Assembly: GCA_023953775.1 (NCBI GenBank)
Contig: JAMLJD010000020.1
Location: forward strand, 1 to 64,000
Origin: Rhizobiaceae bacterium
Lineage (GTDB): Bacteria; Pseudomonadota; Alphaproteobacteria; Rhizobiales; Rhizobiaceae
DNA: 64,000 bases
Direction: 5' to 3'
This document shows, in pieces, positions 32,646 to 43,816 of the stretch (position 1 is its first letter; each line of letters begins with the position of its first letter). A model generated the notes under the pieces. The model made no database searches and was not told the DNA's origin. It was given only the letters and a program-made list of their open reading frames with translations. The position numbers were made by a program, and so were the translations under genes.

Positions 32646-33224
32646 ATGATGCGCTATATCCTCGTCGGCATCCTCGCATTGATGGCGATCGGCGTCGGCT
32701 GGCTCACATTCGACTGGTACCGCAGCCAGATGTCAGGCGGTCCCTATGGCGCGCCGTTCACGCTTGTCGACCAGAAGGGCGAGACGATCACCGAACAGGC
32801 TTTCCGGGGCCACCCGTCCGCGGTGTTCTTCGGCTTCACGCATTGTCCGGAAGTCTGCCCCACGACGCTGTTCGAACTCGACGGCTGGCTCAAGCAGCTC
32901 GGCGACGAGGCCGCGAACGTTGACGCCTATTTCGTCTCGATTGACCCGCAACGTGACACGCCCGACGTGATGGACGCATACGTCTCCAACGTCTCCGACC
33001 GCATTGTCGGCATCACCGGCGATCCCGAAAAGGTCGCGGCCATGGCGAAGTCGTTCGGCATCTTCGTGCGCAAGGTAGAGCTCGAGGGCGACGACTACAC
33101 CATGGACCATACCGCCTCGATCATCCTGCTGGACTCCGGCGGCGGGTTCGCAGGCACGATCGCCTACGGCGAAAATCCCGACAATGCCAAGGCCAAGCTC
33201 AAGCGGCTTGCCGGTGGAGCCTGA
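32646..33224 (+). CDS. SCO1/SenC family copper chaperone
   Basis: A 192-aa membrane-anchored thioredoxin-fold protein for copper delivery to cytochrome c oxidase. An N-terminal helix (residues 4-22, [19 protein letters not shown]) anchors it on the periplasmic side. The copper ligands are in [11 protein letters not shown] (Cys67, Cys71) and YTMDHTASI (His155), the full CxxxC...H set. [20 protein letters not shown] and [19 protein letters not shown] are further family blocks. The ATG at 32646 has an upstream AACGAAG. The prmA gene follows almost immediately. Confidence 0.93.
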   Translation: MMRYILVGILALMAIGVGWLTFDWYRSQMSGGPYGAPFTLVDQKGETITEQAFRGHPSAVFFGFTHCPEVCPTTLFELDGWLKQLGDEAANVDAYFVSIDPQRDTPDVMDAYVSNVSDRIVGITGDPEKVAAMAKSFGIFVRKVELEGDDYTMDHTASIILLDSGGGFAGTIAYGENPDNAKAKLKRLAGGA

Positions 33225-33231
33225 ACCGACG

Positions 33232-34104
33232 GTGCCGCAGACCCGCCTCAACTTCACCCTTCCCCGCAAAGCGGCCGAGGAAGCCTATCGATTGATGGAA
33301 GCGCGCTTCGAGGATGACGGCTATCCGCTGGCGATCCTCGAAAAGGACGAGAAGGCCGCCCTGTTCGAAGTCTCTCTCTATGTCGAGGACGCGGTCGATA
33401 CCATCGCGGCCGTCGTCGCCGAGCTGGTTCGTCCGATTGCCGCCGATGTCGCCATCGAGCGCGAGTTGCTGCCGGATATCGACTGGGTCGCCCATACGCT
33501 AAAGGACCTGACGCCGGTGCGCGCCGGGCGCTTCCTGGTGCATGGATCGCACAATCGCGGCACCGCGCGCGGCGGCGAGATCGCCATCGAGATCGAGGCC
33601 GGGCTTGCCTTCGGAACCGGCCACCACGGTACCACCGCCGGGTGCCTGGAGATGATCGGCGACGTGGTAAGGCGCGAGCGCCCGGTCAACGTGCTCGACG
33701 TGGGAACCGGCAGCGCGGTGCTGGCGATCGCCATTGCCAGGCTCGCCCGCATAGCCGTGCTGGCGACCGACATCGACCCGATCGCGACCCGCGTCGCCGA
33801 ACGCAATATCCGACTCAACCACGCGCACGGCCTCGTGCGGGCCGTGACGGCCACGGGCTTCGTCCACCGAGAGATCGCCGCGCGCGCGCCCTACGATCTG
33901 ATCGTCGCCAACATCCTCGCCCGTCCCCTGATGCGACTTGCGCCCGACATGGCCCGGCACATCGCGCCGGGTGGCTCGATCGTCCTGTCCGGCATCCTCG
34001 ACGAGCAGCGCGACGCGGTCGTCGCCGCCTATGTCGGCCAGCGGTTCAGGCACGTGAAGACGACCCACCGCGAAGGCTGGGTGACACTCCATCTCAAGCG
34101 CTGA
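33232..34104 (+). CDS. prmA: Ribosomal protein L11 methyltransferase
   Basis: A 290-aa S-adenosylmethionine-dependent enzyme that trimethylates L11. The SAM-binding motif I is [19 protein letters not shown], preceded by the PrmA signature [19 protein letters not shown]. The post-motif [20 protein letters not shown] and motif [20 protein letters not shown] follow; the NI(L)A part is where N/D-PPY-like motifs sit in the family. Start: GTG 33232 gives [11 protein letters not shown], which matches the usual beginning; an upstream GTG at 33214 would overlap the SCO stop. The gene is 8 bp after SCO and ends before a terminator hairpin. Confidence 0.92.
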   Translation: MPQTRLNFTLPRKAAEEAYRLMEARFEDDGYPLAILEKDEKAALFEVSLYVEDAVDTIAAVVAELVRPIAADVAIERELLPDIDWVAHTLKDLTPVRAGRFLVHGSHNRGTARGGEIAIEIEAGLAFGTGHHGTTAGCLEMIGDVVRRERPVNVLDVGTGSAVLAIAIARLARIAVLATDIDPIATRVAERNIRLNHAHGLVRAVTATGFVHREIAARAPYDLIVANILARPLMRLAPDMARHIAPGGSIVLSGILDEQRDAVVAAYVGQRFRHVKTTHREGWVTLHLKR

Positions 34105-34184
34105 TCCGGCTTCGCCGGACATGTGAGGGCGCGCCGCATAGACGACGCGGGAGGGCGGAGCGGTCTCACCGTTCTGCGGAAATG

Positions 34185-34209
34185 AAAAAAGGCGGCCGAA
34201 GCCGCCTTT
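34185..34209 (-). terminator. Rho-independent terminator with UUCG tetraloop
   Basis: On the minus strand the sequence reads GGCGGC-TTCG-GCCGCC followed by TTTTTT, a 6-bp GC stem with a UUCG tetraloop, located 26 bp beyond the DUF1127 stop. On the plus strand the same stem is followed by only three T, so it could weakly stop prmA transcripts too. Confidence 0.9.
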
Positions 34210-34235
34210 CCTCGAGCGCGCTCGATGCGTCGCGA

Positions 34236-34421
34236 TCAGAAGCCGTAATAGGCTCCGCCGCGGCGGCGCAGCTCTTCACGGTCGTAGCCATGTGCCTTCA
34301 GCGTCTCGTCGTCGAGAAGCAGAAGCGCGCCGTTGACGTAGCGGCTGACCTGGCGCGACCGCGCCTCGACCAGCGAATCGAACGCACTGCGGAAAAATCC
34401 ACTCTTGGAACCCTGTGCCAT
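34236..34421 (-). CDS. DUF1127 domain protein
   Basis: A 61-aa basic protein starting at ATG 34421 (MAQGSKSGFFRSAFDSLVEA). The core RSRQVSRYVNGALLLLDDET followed by LKAHGYDREELRRRGG matches DUF1127, a family of small Arg-rich proteins in alphaproteobacteria linked to RNA turnover and phosphate or carbon metabolism in Agrobacterium and Rhodobacter. It ends AYYGF. A strong terminator follows. It is transcribed alone and diverges from the aminopeptidase gene across 239 bp, which hold nothing else recognisable. Confidence 0.88.
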   Translation of the reverse strand: MAQGSKSGFFRSAFDSLVEARSRQVSRYVNGALLLLDDETLKAHGYDREELRRRGGAYYGF

Positions 34422-34660
34422 GTTCGGTCTCCGTAACCTGTTGGAAGAGGTCCTCCACGCCGCAAAAGGTAAGCACGGCTGACCTTTTTCACCAGCCATG
34501 ATCCTGCATGGCACCTGCCCGATTTTGGGGATGCGGGGCTGGCGCCCCCTTGGCCCGGAACTGCGGCCCCGCAGAAGTGTTTAGGAAGCGGCGAAGACGT
34601 TCCCCTGGCATCCGGGATGTTCTACGTTCGCGCCTCACGCCACGGAGACCCCCACAGACC

Positions 34661-36487
34661 ATGTTCCAGTCGTTCGACCCCGCACCCGACGCCGACCAAG
34701 GCACCGACCGTCTCGATCGGCTGCGCCGGGAAATGGCGCGACAGGGCGTCGACGGCTTCCTCGTGCCGCGGGCGGATGAACACCAGGGCGAATACGTCCC
34801 TGCGCGCGCCGAGCGTCTGCGCTGGCTGACCGGGTTTTCGGGCTCGGCCGGGGTCGCACTGGTGCTGGCGGACCGCGCCCTGCTCTTCGTCGACGGCCGC
34901 TATACGCTGCAGGCGCGCGAGCAGGCCGACCCGGCCGCCTGGGAGGTGGAAAGCCTTGTCGACAACCCGCCGCCCATGTGGATGTCGAAGGAACTCGCCG
35001 GCGGAACACGCATCGGCTTCGACCCCTGGCTGCACACGCTCGGCGAGGTTGACCGCCTGCGCGCGGCAGCGGCGGCACGCAAGGCGGAGTTGGTTCCGCT
35101 GAGCGTCAATCTCGTCGATGCGATATGGGACGACCAGCCCGAACCTCCCCTCGCCCCGGTCGAGATACATGCCGCCGACAATGCCGGCGAGCTCGCGAAG
35201 GACAAGATTGCCCGCCTGTCCCGCGCTATCGCGGCGGCCGGCGCAACGCATGCCGTCCTGACCGATCCGTCTTCGCTCGCCTGGACGTTCAACATTCGCG
35301 GCGGCGACGTACCGCACACGCCGCTGGCACTCGGCTTCGCGATCGTCGGCGCCGAGGACCGGCCGGTGATCTTCATCGACGAGCGCAAGCTCGGCATCGA
35401 GGAGAAGGCCTACCTGACCCAGCTCGCGGACATCGCGGCGCCGGCGGCCCTCGAGCCGCATCTTGCCGAACTGGCCCGGACGGGAGCGCGGATCGCGCTC
35501 GACCCGGCACTGGCCGCCGACCGACTGCGCATGATCGTGGAGGCTGCAGGCGCCACGGTCGCGCGCGTCGCGGACCCCGCGCGGCTGCCGCGCGCGACCA
35601 AGAACGAGGCCGAAATCGCCGGCACCCGCGCCGCGCATCTGCGCGACGGGGCGGCGATGGTGCGCTACCTGGCATGGCTGGATGGCCAGGAGCCGGGCAG
35701 CATCGACGAGATCACCGCCGCGAAACGCCTTGAGGAAATCCGCGCCACAACAGGCGAAAGCCTCCAGATGCCGCTGCGCGATATCTCATTCGACACGATT
35801 TCCGGCGCGGGACCGAACGGCGCCATCATCCATTACCGGGTGACGACTACGACCAACCGCAGGCTCGCCAACGGCGACCTGTTCCTGGTCGATTCCGGTG
35901 CACAATATCGCGACGGAACCACCGACATCACGCGCACCGTGCCGGTCGGCCAGCCGACCGAAGAGATGCGCCGGCGCTATACGATCGTACTCAAGGGGCT
36001 GATCGGCATTTCGCTGCTGCGGTTTCCCGAAGGCACGCGCGGGCTCGACATCGACGCCGTCGCGCGGCTGGCGCACTGGAAGGCCGGCATCGACTACGCG
36101 CATGGCACCGGTCACGGCGTCGGCTCCTTCCTGTCCGTGCACGAGGGCCCGCAGCGGATCGCGAAGACGGGGACCGAAAAGCTGCTGCCGGGCATGATCC
36201 TGTCCAACGAGCCCGGCTACTACAAGGAAGGCCACTACGGCATCCGCCTGGAAAACCTCGTCCTGGTGACGGAGAAGACCGAGATCGACGGCGGCGACAT
36301 CGCCATGCACGGCTTCGAGACGCTCACGCTGGCGCCCTTCGACCGTCGCCTGATCGTTGCCGACATGCTGACCCGGGAGGAGCGTGACTGGCTCGACGCC
36401 TATCATGCGCGGGTCCGCGAAGAGATCGGCCCGATGCTCGACGGCGAGGTGCTCGGCTGGCTCGATCGGGCCACCGAGGCGCTCTAG
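34661..36487 (+). CDS. Xaa-Pro aminopeptidase-type M24 metallopeptidase
   Basis: A 608-aa enzyme with two creatinase-N-type domains (about 18-150 and 170-310) and a C-terminal pita-bread M24 domain (about 320-540) with an extra tail, the three-domain layout of aminopeptidase P1. Metal ligands are visible: LFLVDSGAQYRDGTTDITRT (two Asp), GTGHGVGSFLSVHEGPQ (His), NEPGYYKEGHYGIRLENLV (two Glu). It removes N-terminal residues preceding proline in the cytoplasm. The ATG at 34661 starts MFQSFDPAPDADQGTDRLDR. It converges with the azl genes (6 bp). Confidence 0.92.
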   Translation: MFQSFDPAPDADQGTDRLDRLRREMARQGVDGFLVPRADEHQGEYVPARAERLRWLTGFSGSAGVALVLADRALLFVDGRYTLQAREQADPAAWEVESLVDNPPPMWMSKELAGGTRIGFDPWLHTLGEVDRLRAAAAARKAELVPLSVNLVDAIWDDQPEPPLAPVEIHAADNAGELAKDKIARLSRAIAAAGATHAVLTDPSSLAWTFNIRGGDVPHTPLALGFAIVGAEDRPVIFIDERKLGIEEKAYLTQLADIAAPAALEPHLAELARTGARIALDPALAADRLRMIVEAAGATVARVADPARLPRATKNEAEIAGTRAAHLRDGAAMVRYLAWLDGQEPGSIDEITAAKRLEEIRATTGESLQMPLRDISFDTISGAGPNGAIIHYRVTTTTNRRLANGDLFLVDSGAQYRDGTTDITRTVPVGQPTEEMRRRYTIVLKGLIGISLLRFPEGTRGLDIDAVARLAHWKAGIDYAHGTGHGVGSFLSVHEGPQRIAKTGTEKLLPGMILSNEPGYYKEGHYGIRLENLVLVTEKTEIDGGDIAMHGFETLTLAPFDRRLIVADMLTREERDWLDAYHARVREEIGPMLDGEVLGWLDRATEAL

Positions 36488-36493
36488 ACAGGC

Positions 36494-36790
36494 TTAGAGC
36501 GGCAGGTTCCTGAGCACGATCAGCACGAACGCGCCGGCGAGGAACATCGCCGTCATGCCACCGCGAAGCGCGACCAGCCCCGCGACCGCAAGCGCGGCCA
36601 GTTCCGCCGGCCCGCCCCCGAACGCGGCCGGTGCGACCAGCGTCGTCAGGACCGCTGCCGGTACGGCGTCGAGTGCCGCCTCGACGCGCGGGTGAATCCG
36701 CTCGAAGCGCGACAGGACGAGATGTCCGCCGGCCCGCGCGACATAGGTCAGCACCGCGCCGGCGACGATGATCCACATGTTGACGCTCAT
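36494..36790 (-). CDS. azlD: AzlD family branched-chain amino acid exporter subunit
   Basis: A 98-aa membrane protein with three to four helices (MWIIVAGAVLTYVARAGGHL, VPAAVLTTLVAPAAFGG, LAALAVAGLVALRGGMTAMF, GAFVLIVLRNLPL), typical of the small subunit of AzlCD/YgaZH exporters of valine and related amino acids. The ATG at 36790 overlaps the azlC stop by 4 nt. The frame is open further upstream through azlC in a non-coding reading. Confidence 0.9.
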   Translation of the reverse strand: MSVNMWIIVAGAVLTYVARAGGHLVLSRFERIHPRVEAALDAVPAAVLTTLVAPAAFGGGPAELAALAVAGLVALRGGMTAMFLAGAFVLIVLRNLPL

Positions 36791-37527
36791 CGCGGCGCCT
36801 CCACGGCGCGATCGCCTGCCCCGGCCTTGCGGACCGGCGTCATGACGGCGCCGACGATCACGCCGGCCACCGCGCCGATCGAGACGTGCCAAGGCGAGCC
36901 GACATAGAGAAAGGCGAGGATCGATGCCACCGAACTGGCCGCCACGATCGGCAGCCAAAGCGGACGTCTGCGAAAACCCATGACCAGGCCGAGAAAGTAG
37001 ATCGGCAGCAGGAAATCGAGCCCGAACGCATGGGTGTCCGGGATCATCGGCCCGAACAGCGCCCCGACCCACGCATCGGCGATCCAGGCGAGATAGAGCG
37101 GCACCGCCATGCCGAAATACCACGCGACCGAAATCTCGCGGCCGGTCTCGGCGCGCCGTTCGGTCTCGGCGAATTGCGGGTCGGTCAGGAAGAAGAACCC
37201 GAGCGCCTGCACCGCCCCCCGCCAGTGGCGCGTCAGCCGTCCGGCGGCGGCCGAATAGAGCACATGGCGGAAATTGACCGCGAAGATCGACAGCACGATC
37301 AGCCACGGCGCGACCTTCTGGCCAAAGAGCTCGATGCCGACCATCTGGCTGGCGCCGCCGAACACCAGCGCGCTCATGGCGACGGTCTCGAACACCGACA
37401 GGCCGTTCTCGACCGCCAGCGCCCCGTAGAGCACACCGAACGGCGCGGACGCGAGCATGACCGGCAGGCATTGCCGCGCGCCGGCGAGCATGTCGGTCAA
37501 GGCGGAATCGGAGCGGGAGGCGATCAT
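36787..37527 (-). CDS. azlC: AzlC family branched-chain amino acid exporter subunit
   Basis: A 246-aa polytopic protein. The family pattern CLPVMLASAPFGVLYGALAV, ETVAMSALVFGGASQMVGIE, then VNFRHVLYSAAAG and GFFFLTDPQFAETERR is clear. With AzlD it exports branched-chain amino acids. The start chosen is ATG 37527; an in-frame start at 37581 would add 18 residues without hydrophobic character. It is 72 bp downstream of ligA on the same strand. Confidence 0.9.
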   Translation of the reverse strand: MIASRSDSALTDMLAGARQCLPVMLASAPFGVLYGALAVENGLSVFETVAMSALVFGGASQMVGIELFGQKVAPWLIVLSIFAVNFRHVLYSAAAGRLTRHWRGAVQALGFFFLTDPQFAETERRAETGREISVAWYFGMAVPLYLAWIADAWVGALFGPMIPDTHAFGLDFLLPIYFLGLVMGFRRRPLWLPIVAASSVASILAFLYVGSPWHVSIGAVAGVIVGAVMTPVRKAGAGDRAVEAPR

Positions 37528-37599
37528 GTCGGGGTCATACGTCAATGAGACTGACCTGTCCCGCGCAATCGGTTGAGCCACCCATCAACATGATTGAAC

Positions 37600-39783
<2,184 letters not shown>

Positions 39784-39864
39784 CTAGAACCGTTCAGGCG
39801 GAATTGGAATCGCCGCGAAGCTGGAACTGCAACCCAATCCGCTCTTCGGCGACATCTGCTGACA

Positions 39865-41544
39865 TCAGGAAGCCGCGGTCGCCGGGTTTTCGCTCAACAG
39901 GCGCCGCGCCGCCGCGCGGGCTTCCTCGGTGATCGTCGCGCCGGCAAGCATGCGGGCGATCTCTTCCTGTCGGTCGGAATGCTCGATCGCCGAGATGCCG
40001 GTTGCAACGCGATCGGCGCCGCCGGTCTTGGAAATGAGGTAGTGGGTCCGCGCCCGCGCCGCGACCTGCGGCGCGTGGGTGACGGAAAGCACCTGGACCC
40101 GCTCCGAAAGCCGCGCCAGACGCTGGCCGATCGCGTCGGCTACCGCGCCGCCCGCCCCGGTATCGATTTCGTCGAAGACCAGCGTCGGGGCCGACCCGCG
40201 ATCCGCCAGCGCGACCTTGAGCGCCAGAAGGAACCGCGACAGCTCGCCGCCCGACGCGACCTTCATCATCGGCCCCGGCCGCGTACCCGGATTGGTCCGC
40301 ACCCAGAACTCGATCTCGTCGATGCCATCCTCGCGCCGGTCGTCCGCCTCGCTCGACATCTCGACGATGAACTCGGCCCTTTCGAGCTTCAGAGCCGGCA
40401 GTTCGCGCATCACCGCCTCGACCAGCTTCGCCCGCGTCGCATCGCGTTGCCCGGACAGTGTAGCCGCCGCCTCGTCATAGGCATTGCGCGCCGCGACCGC
40501 CTCCTGCTCCAGCCCCGCCAGCCGTTCCTCGCCGGCATCGAGATCGGCAAGATCGGCCGCCATCTCGTCGCGCAGCCGTGCCAGATCGTCGACGGAAACG
40601 TTGTGCTTGCGCCCCGCGGCCCTGAGCGCGAAGAGCCGCTCCTCACTGCGTTCGAGCTCCTGAGGGTCGAACTCGCTTGCCCGCATCGCCTCCTCGATAG
40701 CACCTTGCGCGGCGTCCAGCGACACCAGCGCCTCGTCGAGCGGCTGCACGATCCCGTCGAGCAGGCCCGGCACATCCGCAGCCTTGCGCTCCAGCCGCCG
40801 GAGCAGGCTCGAGAGCTGCGGCACCGGCGAATCGGGCCCCGACAGCACGTCCTGCGCGTCGCTGATGTCGGACACGATCTTCTCCGCCCGCATCATTGCC
40901 GCGCGCTTTTCAGCCAGTTCGGTCTCCTCGCCCGGCATCGGGTCGAGCTTCGACAGTTCCTCGACCGAGGCGCGCAGATAGTCGGCCTCGCGGGCGGCGG
41001 CCTCGACCTTGGCCCGATGGCGGGCAAGGGTCTGTTCGCTGTCACGCCAGCGCCGCCATGCCGCCGCCACCTGCCCAGCGGCCGCGCCATGGCCACCGAA
41101 GGCGTCCAGCAGGTTCCGGTGCGACGCCGTGTCGACCAGGGCCCGCTCGTCGTGCTGCCCGTGGATTTCCACCAGCGCGCGGCCAACCTCGCGGATCAGC
41201 GCGACGCTGGCCGGCTGGTCGTTGACGAAGACCCGCGTCCGCCCGTCGGCCGACTGCACGCGGCGCAGGATCACGTCGCCCTCATGGTCGATATCGTTCT
41301 CGGAAAGCAGCGCACGGACGGGATGGCTTGGCGCCAGGTCGAACACCGCCGTCACCTGCCCCTGCGACGCACCCTGGCGCACCAGCGAGGAATCGCCGCG
41401 CGCGCCAAGCGCCAGCGACAGTGAATCAAGGAGAATGGATTTGCCCGCGCCGGTTTCGCCGGTGAGCACCGAAAGGCCGGAGGAGAAGGCTATGTCCAGC
41501 CTCTCGATCAGGACGATATCGCGGATCGACAGATGGACGAGCAT
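39865..41544 (-). CDS. recN: DNA repair protein RecN (SMC-like ATPase)
   Basis: A 559-aa protein acting in double-strand-break repair. Walker A is GETGAGKS (29-36), the SMC-type signature SGGELSRFLLALKVAL occurs in the C-terminal head, and Walker B is TLVFDEIDTGAGG. The middle (about 150-380) is coiled coil with abundant Glu/Arg/Ala. An EIHGQHDERALVDTASHRNL block marks the RecN class. The start MLVHLSIRDIVLIERLDIAF fits family length. It follows bamD by 16 bp, an arrangement common in alphaproteobacteria. Confidence 0.96.
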   Translation of the reverse strand: MLVHLSIRDIVLIERLDIAFSSGLSVLTGETGAGKSILLDSLSLALGARGDSSLVRQGASQGQVTAVFDLAPSHPVRALLSENDIDHEGDVILRRVQSADGRTRVFVNDQPASVALIREVGRALVEIHGQHDERALVDTASHRNLLDAFGGHGAAAGQVAAAWRRWRDSEQTLARHRAKVEAAAREADYLRASVEELSKLDPMPGEETELAEKRAAMMRAEKIVSDISDAQDVLSGPDSPVPQLSSLLRRLERKAADVPGLLDGIVQPLDEALVSLDAAQGAIEEAMRASEFDPQELERSEERLFALRAAGRKHNVSVDDLARLRDEMAADLADLDAGEERLAGLEQEAVAARNAYDEAAATLSGQRDATRAKLVEAVMRELPALKLERAEFIVEMSSEADDRREDGIDEIEFWVRTNPGTRPGPMMKVASGGELSRFLLALKVALADRGSAPTLVFDEIDTGAGGAVADAIGQRLARLSERVQVLSVTHAPQVAARARTHYLISKTGGADRVATGISAIEHSDRQEEIARMLAGATITEEARAAARRLLSENPATAAS

Positions 41545-41560
41545 GAGGCCTGTATAGCCG

Positions 41561-42427
41561 TCAGCTTCCTGTGATCAAAGCCCCTGCGATGGAAAGCCAC
41601 GACCCCTTCGTCTCGCGGGGTTCGAGCCCGCCCGACTGGAGCAGCGCATAGGAATCCTTGTACCACTGGCTCTCGGGGTAGTTGTGCCCGAGAACGGCGG
41701 CCGCCGTCTGCGCCTCGGATGCCAGGCCCATCGCGTAATACGCCTCGGTCAGGCGCGCCAGCGCCTCCTCGATATGGCGGGTATTGTTGAATTGCTCGAC
41801 CACGGTGCGGAACCGCTTGATCGAGGCAAGATATTCGCGACGCTCGAGATAGTAGCGGCCGATCTGCATTTCCTTGCCGGCGAGCTGGTCGCGGGCGTAG
41901 CGGATTTTGGCCTGAGCATCCTCGACATATTCCGATTCGGGCCAGCGCTCGACCACCGCGTTCATCGCCTCGATGGTGCGGCGCGATTCCTTCTGGTCCT
42001 GCGTGACGTCGCGGATCTGGCGCCAGTAGCTCAGTCCGATGATGTACTGCGCATAGGCCGCCTCCTCGCTCGTCGGATAGAGCGAGACGTAGCGCTGCGA
42101 GGCGTTGATCGCGTCCTGATAGTTGCCCTGGCGGTAATTGGTGAAGGCGTTCATCACCATCGCCTTGCGGGCATATTCCGAATAGGGATGCTGCCGGTCG
42201 AGCGACTGGAACTTCGCCGAGGCCTCCTTGAGGCGGCCGCTTTCGAGGTTGGCGAGGCCCTGGTTGTAGAGCACGTCGGCCGGCTCGATCGTCTCGACAT
42301 AGGTCGCCAGGTCGATGTCGTCATCGGACGCGCAGCCGGCTGCGAGCAGCGGCAGAAGGATTGCCGGCAGGATCAGTCCTCGCATGCGCGCGACCGCCTT
42401 CGACGATGCTGTACGTGTCCAATACAT
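41561..42427 (-). CDS. bamD: Outer membrane protein assembly factor BamD
   Basis: A 288-aa outer-membrane lipoprotein of the BAM complex that inserts beta-barrel proteins. The leader ends in a lipobox LAAGC ([20 protein letters not shown]). Helical TPR repeats follow, with [60 protein letters not shown] and [18 protein letters not shown]. The start ATG 42427 is taken; a later ATG (42385) also gives a full signal. It is downstream of lpxC and just before recN. Confidence 0.94.
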   Translation of the reverse strand: MYWTRTASSKAVARMRGLILPAILLPLLAAGCASDDDIDLATYVETIEPADVLYNQGLANLESGRLKEASAKFQSLDRQHPYSEYARKAMVMNAFTNYRQGNYQDAINASQRYVSLYPTSEEAAYAQYIIGLSYWRQIRDVTQDQKESRRTIEAMNAVVERWPESEYVEDAQAKIRYARDQLAGKEMQIGRYYLERREYLASIKRFRTVVEQFNNTRHIEEALARLTEAYYAMGLASEAQTAAAVLGHNYPESQWYKDSYALLQSGGLEPRETKGSWLSIAGALITGS

Positions 42428-42585
42428 TCTCGGTATCCGCCCCTCCGGCGTAATCAATGGGATCGGCAGGCCGCAGCCTTAAATCAACCGCCCCCGTCCG
42501 GCAACGCTATTGCTCCGCAATGGCGCATTTTTGTGGCAGCGTCGCACAATGCGACATGGCGCCGACGGCCGGTCGCAAGCGCCGG

Positions 42586-43536
42586 TCAGATCATCCAGGG
42601 CGCATAGGCCGGGGCGTTCACGGCGATCATCTCGGCACCCCGGTTGCGCTCGCGGCGCTTGGTCTCGACGATCTCGAACGCACTGCGGTCCGACAGCAGG
42701 TGGCGCAGCGCCGCCGCGTTCAGCTTGTGGCCGCCGCGATAGGAGCGGAAGCAGCCGATGAAGCGCGCGCCGGCAAGCGCCAGATCGCCCATCGCATCGA
42801 GCGTCTTGTGGCGGACGAACTCGTCGGGAAAGCGCAGGCCGTCCATGTTGATGACCTTGTGGTCGTCGCCGATCACAACGGAATTCTCCAGCGACGAGCC
42901 GAGTGCGTAGCCGGCGGCCCACAGCCGCTCGACATCCTTCATGAAGCCGAAGGTGCGCGCCCGCGCAATGTCGCGCCGGAAGACGGCGGCGTCCACGTCG
43001 GCGGCGAAGGACTGGCGTCCGATCAGCGGCGATTCGAAGTCGATCTCGATCTCGAAACGGGTTCCGTCATAGGGCTGGAATTCCGCCCAGGACGAGCCGT
43101 TCTCGATGCGGACGGGCTTGACGACGCGGATATAGCGCCGCTTGACGGCGAGAGCCTCGATGCCGGCCTGGTCGATCGCCTCGACGAACGCCTCGGCGCT
43201 GCCGTCCAGGATCGGCACTTCGTTGCCGTCGATTTCGATGGATACGTTGTCGATGGCGAGCGCAAACAGTGCAGCCATCAGATGCTCGACCGTCGCGACA
43301 TGCGCGCCGGCCGGCGATCCGAGAACGGTGCACAGGTCGGTCGCCCCGACCTCGGACGCCAGTGCCCGGATTTCGGCGCCGTCATGTGCGGCATCGATCT
43401 TCTGGAACACCACCCCGGTGTCGGGATCGGCGGGATTGAGGTGGATCGTTACGGATTTTCCGGAATGCACGCCGACGCCGGACAGCGATACGCGTGACTT
43501 CAGTGTCGTCTGATAATCGTGCAACTCGATCCCCAT
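42586..43536 (-). CDS. lpxC: UDP-3-O-acyl-N-acetylglucosamine deacetylase
   Basis: A 316-aa zinc enzyme catalysing the committed step of lipid A synthesis. The zinc-binding first His is in ATVEHLMAAL (His85); later ligands and the catalytic Asp/His are in EFVRHKTLDAMGDLALAG and FRSYRGGHKLNAA. The N-terminus (MGIELHDYQTTLKSRVSLSG, VGVHSGKSVTIHLNPA) is typical of the family. The ATG at 43536 is used; the upstream frame lacks similarity. The ftsZ-lpxC order is conserved in proteobacterial dcw clusters; the 280-bp gap suggests its own promoter. Confidence 0.97.
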   Translation of the reverse strand: MGIELHDYQTTLKSRVSLSGVGVHSGKSVTIHLNPADPDTGVVFQKIDAAHDGAEIRALASEVGATDLCTVLGSPAGAHVATVEHLMAALFALAIDNVSIEIDGNEVPILDGSAEAFVEAIDQAGIEALAVKRRYIRVVKPVRIENGSSWAEFQPYDGTRFEIEIDFESPLIGRQSFAADVDAAVFRRDIARARTFGFMKDVERLWAAGYALGSSLENSVVIGDDHKVINMDGLRFPDEFVRHKTLDAMGDLALAGARFIGCFRSYRGGHKLNAAALRHLLSDRSAFEIVETKRRERNRGAEMIAVNAPAYAPWMI

Positions 43537-43816
43537 CGGCCCATCCGCAATTGCCCGCTGCGTCGTATGAAACACATCGCGCGGGTTCTTGTTCTCCAAA
43601 GGCGGTGCGTGTCCCCGAAATCCCCAGCCTTCCGGTATTCTCGCCGCGGAAGATAATCTCCCGGCGGAGAGTCTCCAAATCACGCTTTCTTACCCTGTGT
43701 AACGCCGCCTCTGCATTGAGACTTGAATCTAACCCGATGATTTTGCTTCGCTTCTCATGACGACGGGCGAGCCGTCGCCGGCCCGCCCGTAATCTTGTGT
43801 AACATCTCGTTAACGG
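43537..43816. other. ftsZ-lpxC intergenic region
   Basis: No gene is seen. Downstream of ftsZ on its strand are competing GC-rich inverted repeats around 43761-43790 (CGACGG/CCGTCG and ACGGGCG/CGCCCGT), possible attenuation or 3'-end structure. The octamer TGTGTAAC occurs twice exactly 100 bp apart (43696-43703, 43796-43803). Two GANTC sites lie in the same space, near 43670 and 43724. Confidence 0.35.

Noticed and set aside
36791-37471. Apparent N-terminal extension of azlD
   Set aside because: It is an alternate frame of azlC, which is intact.
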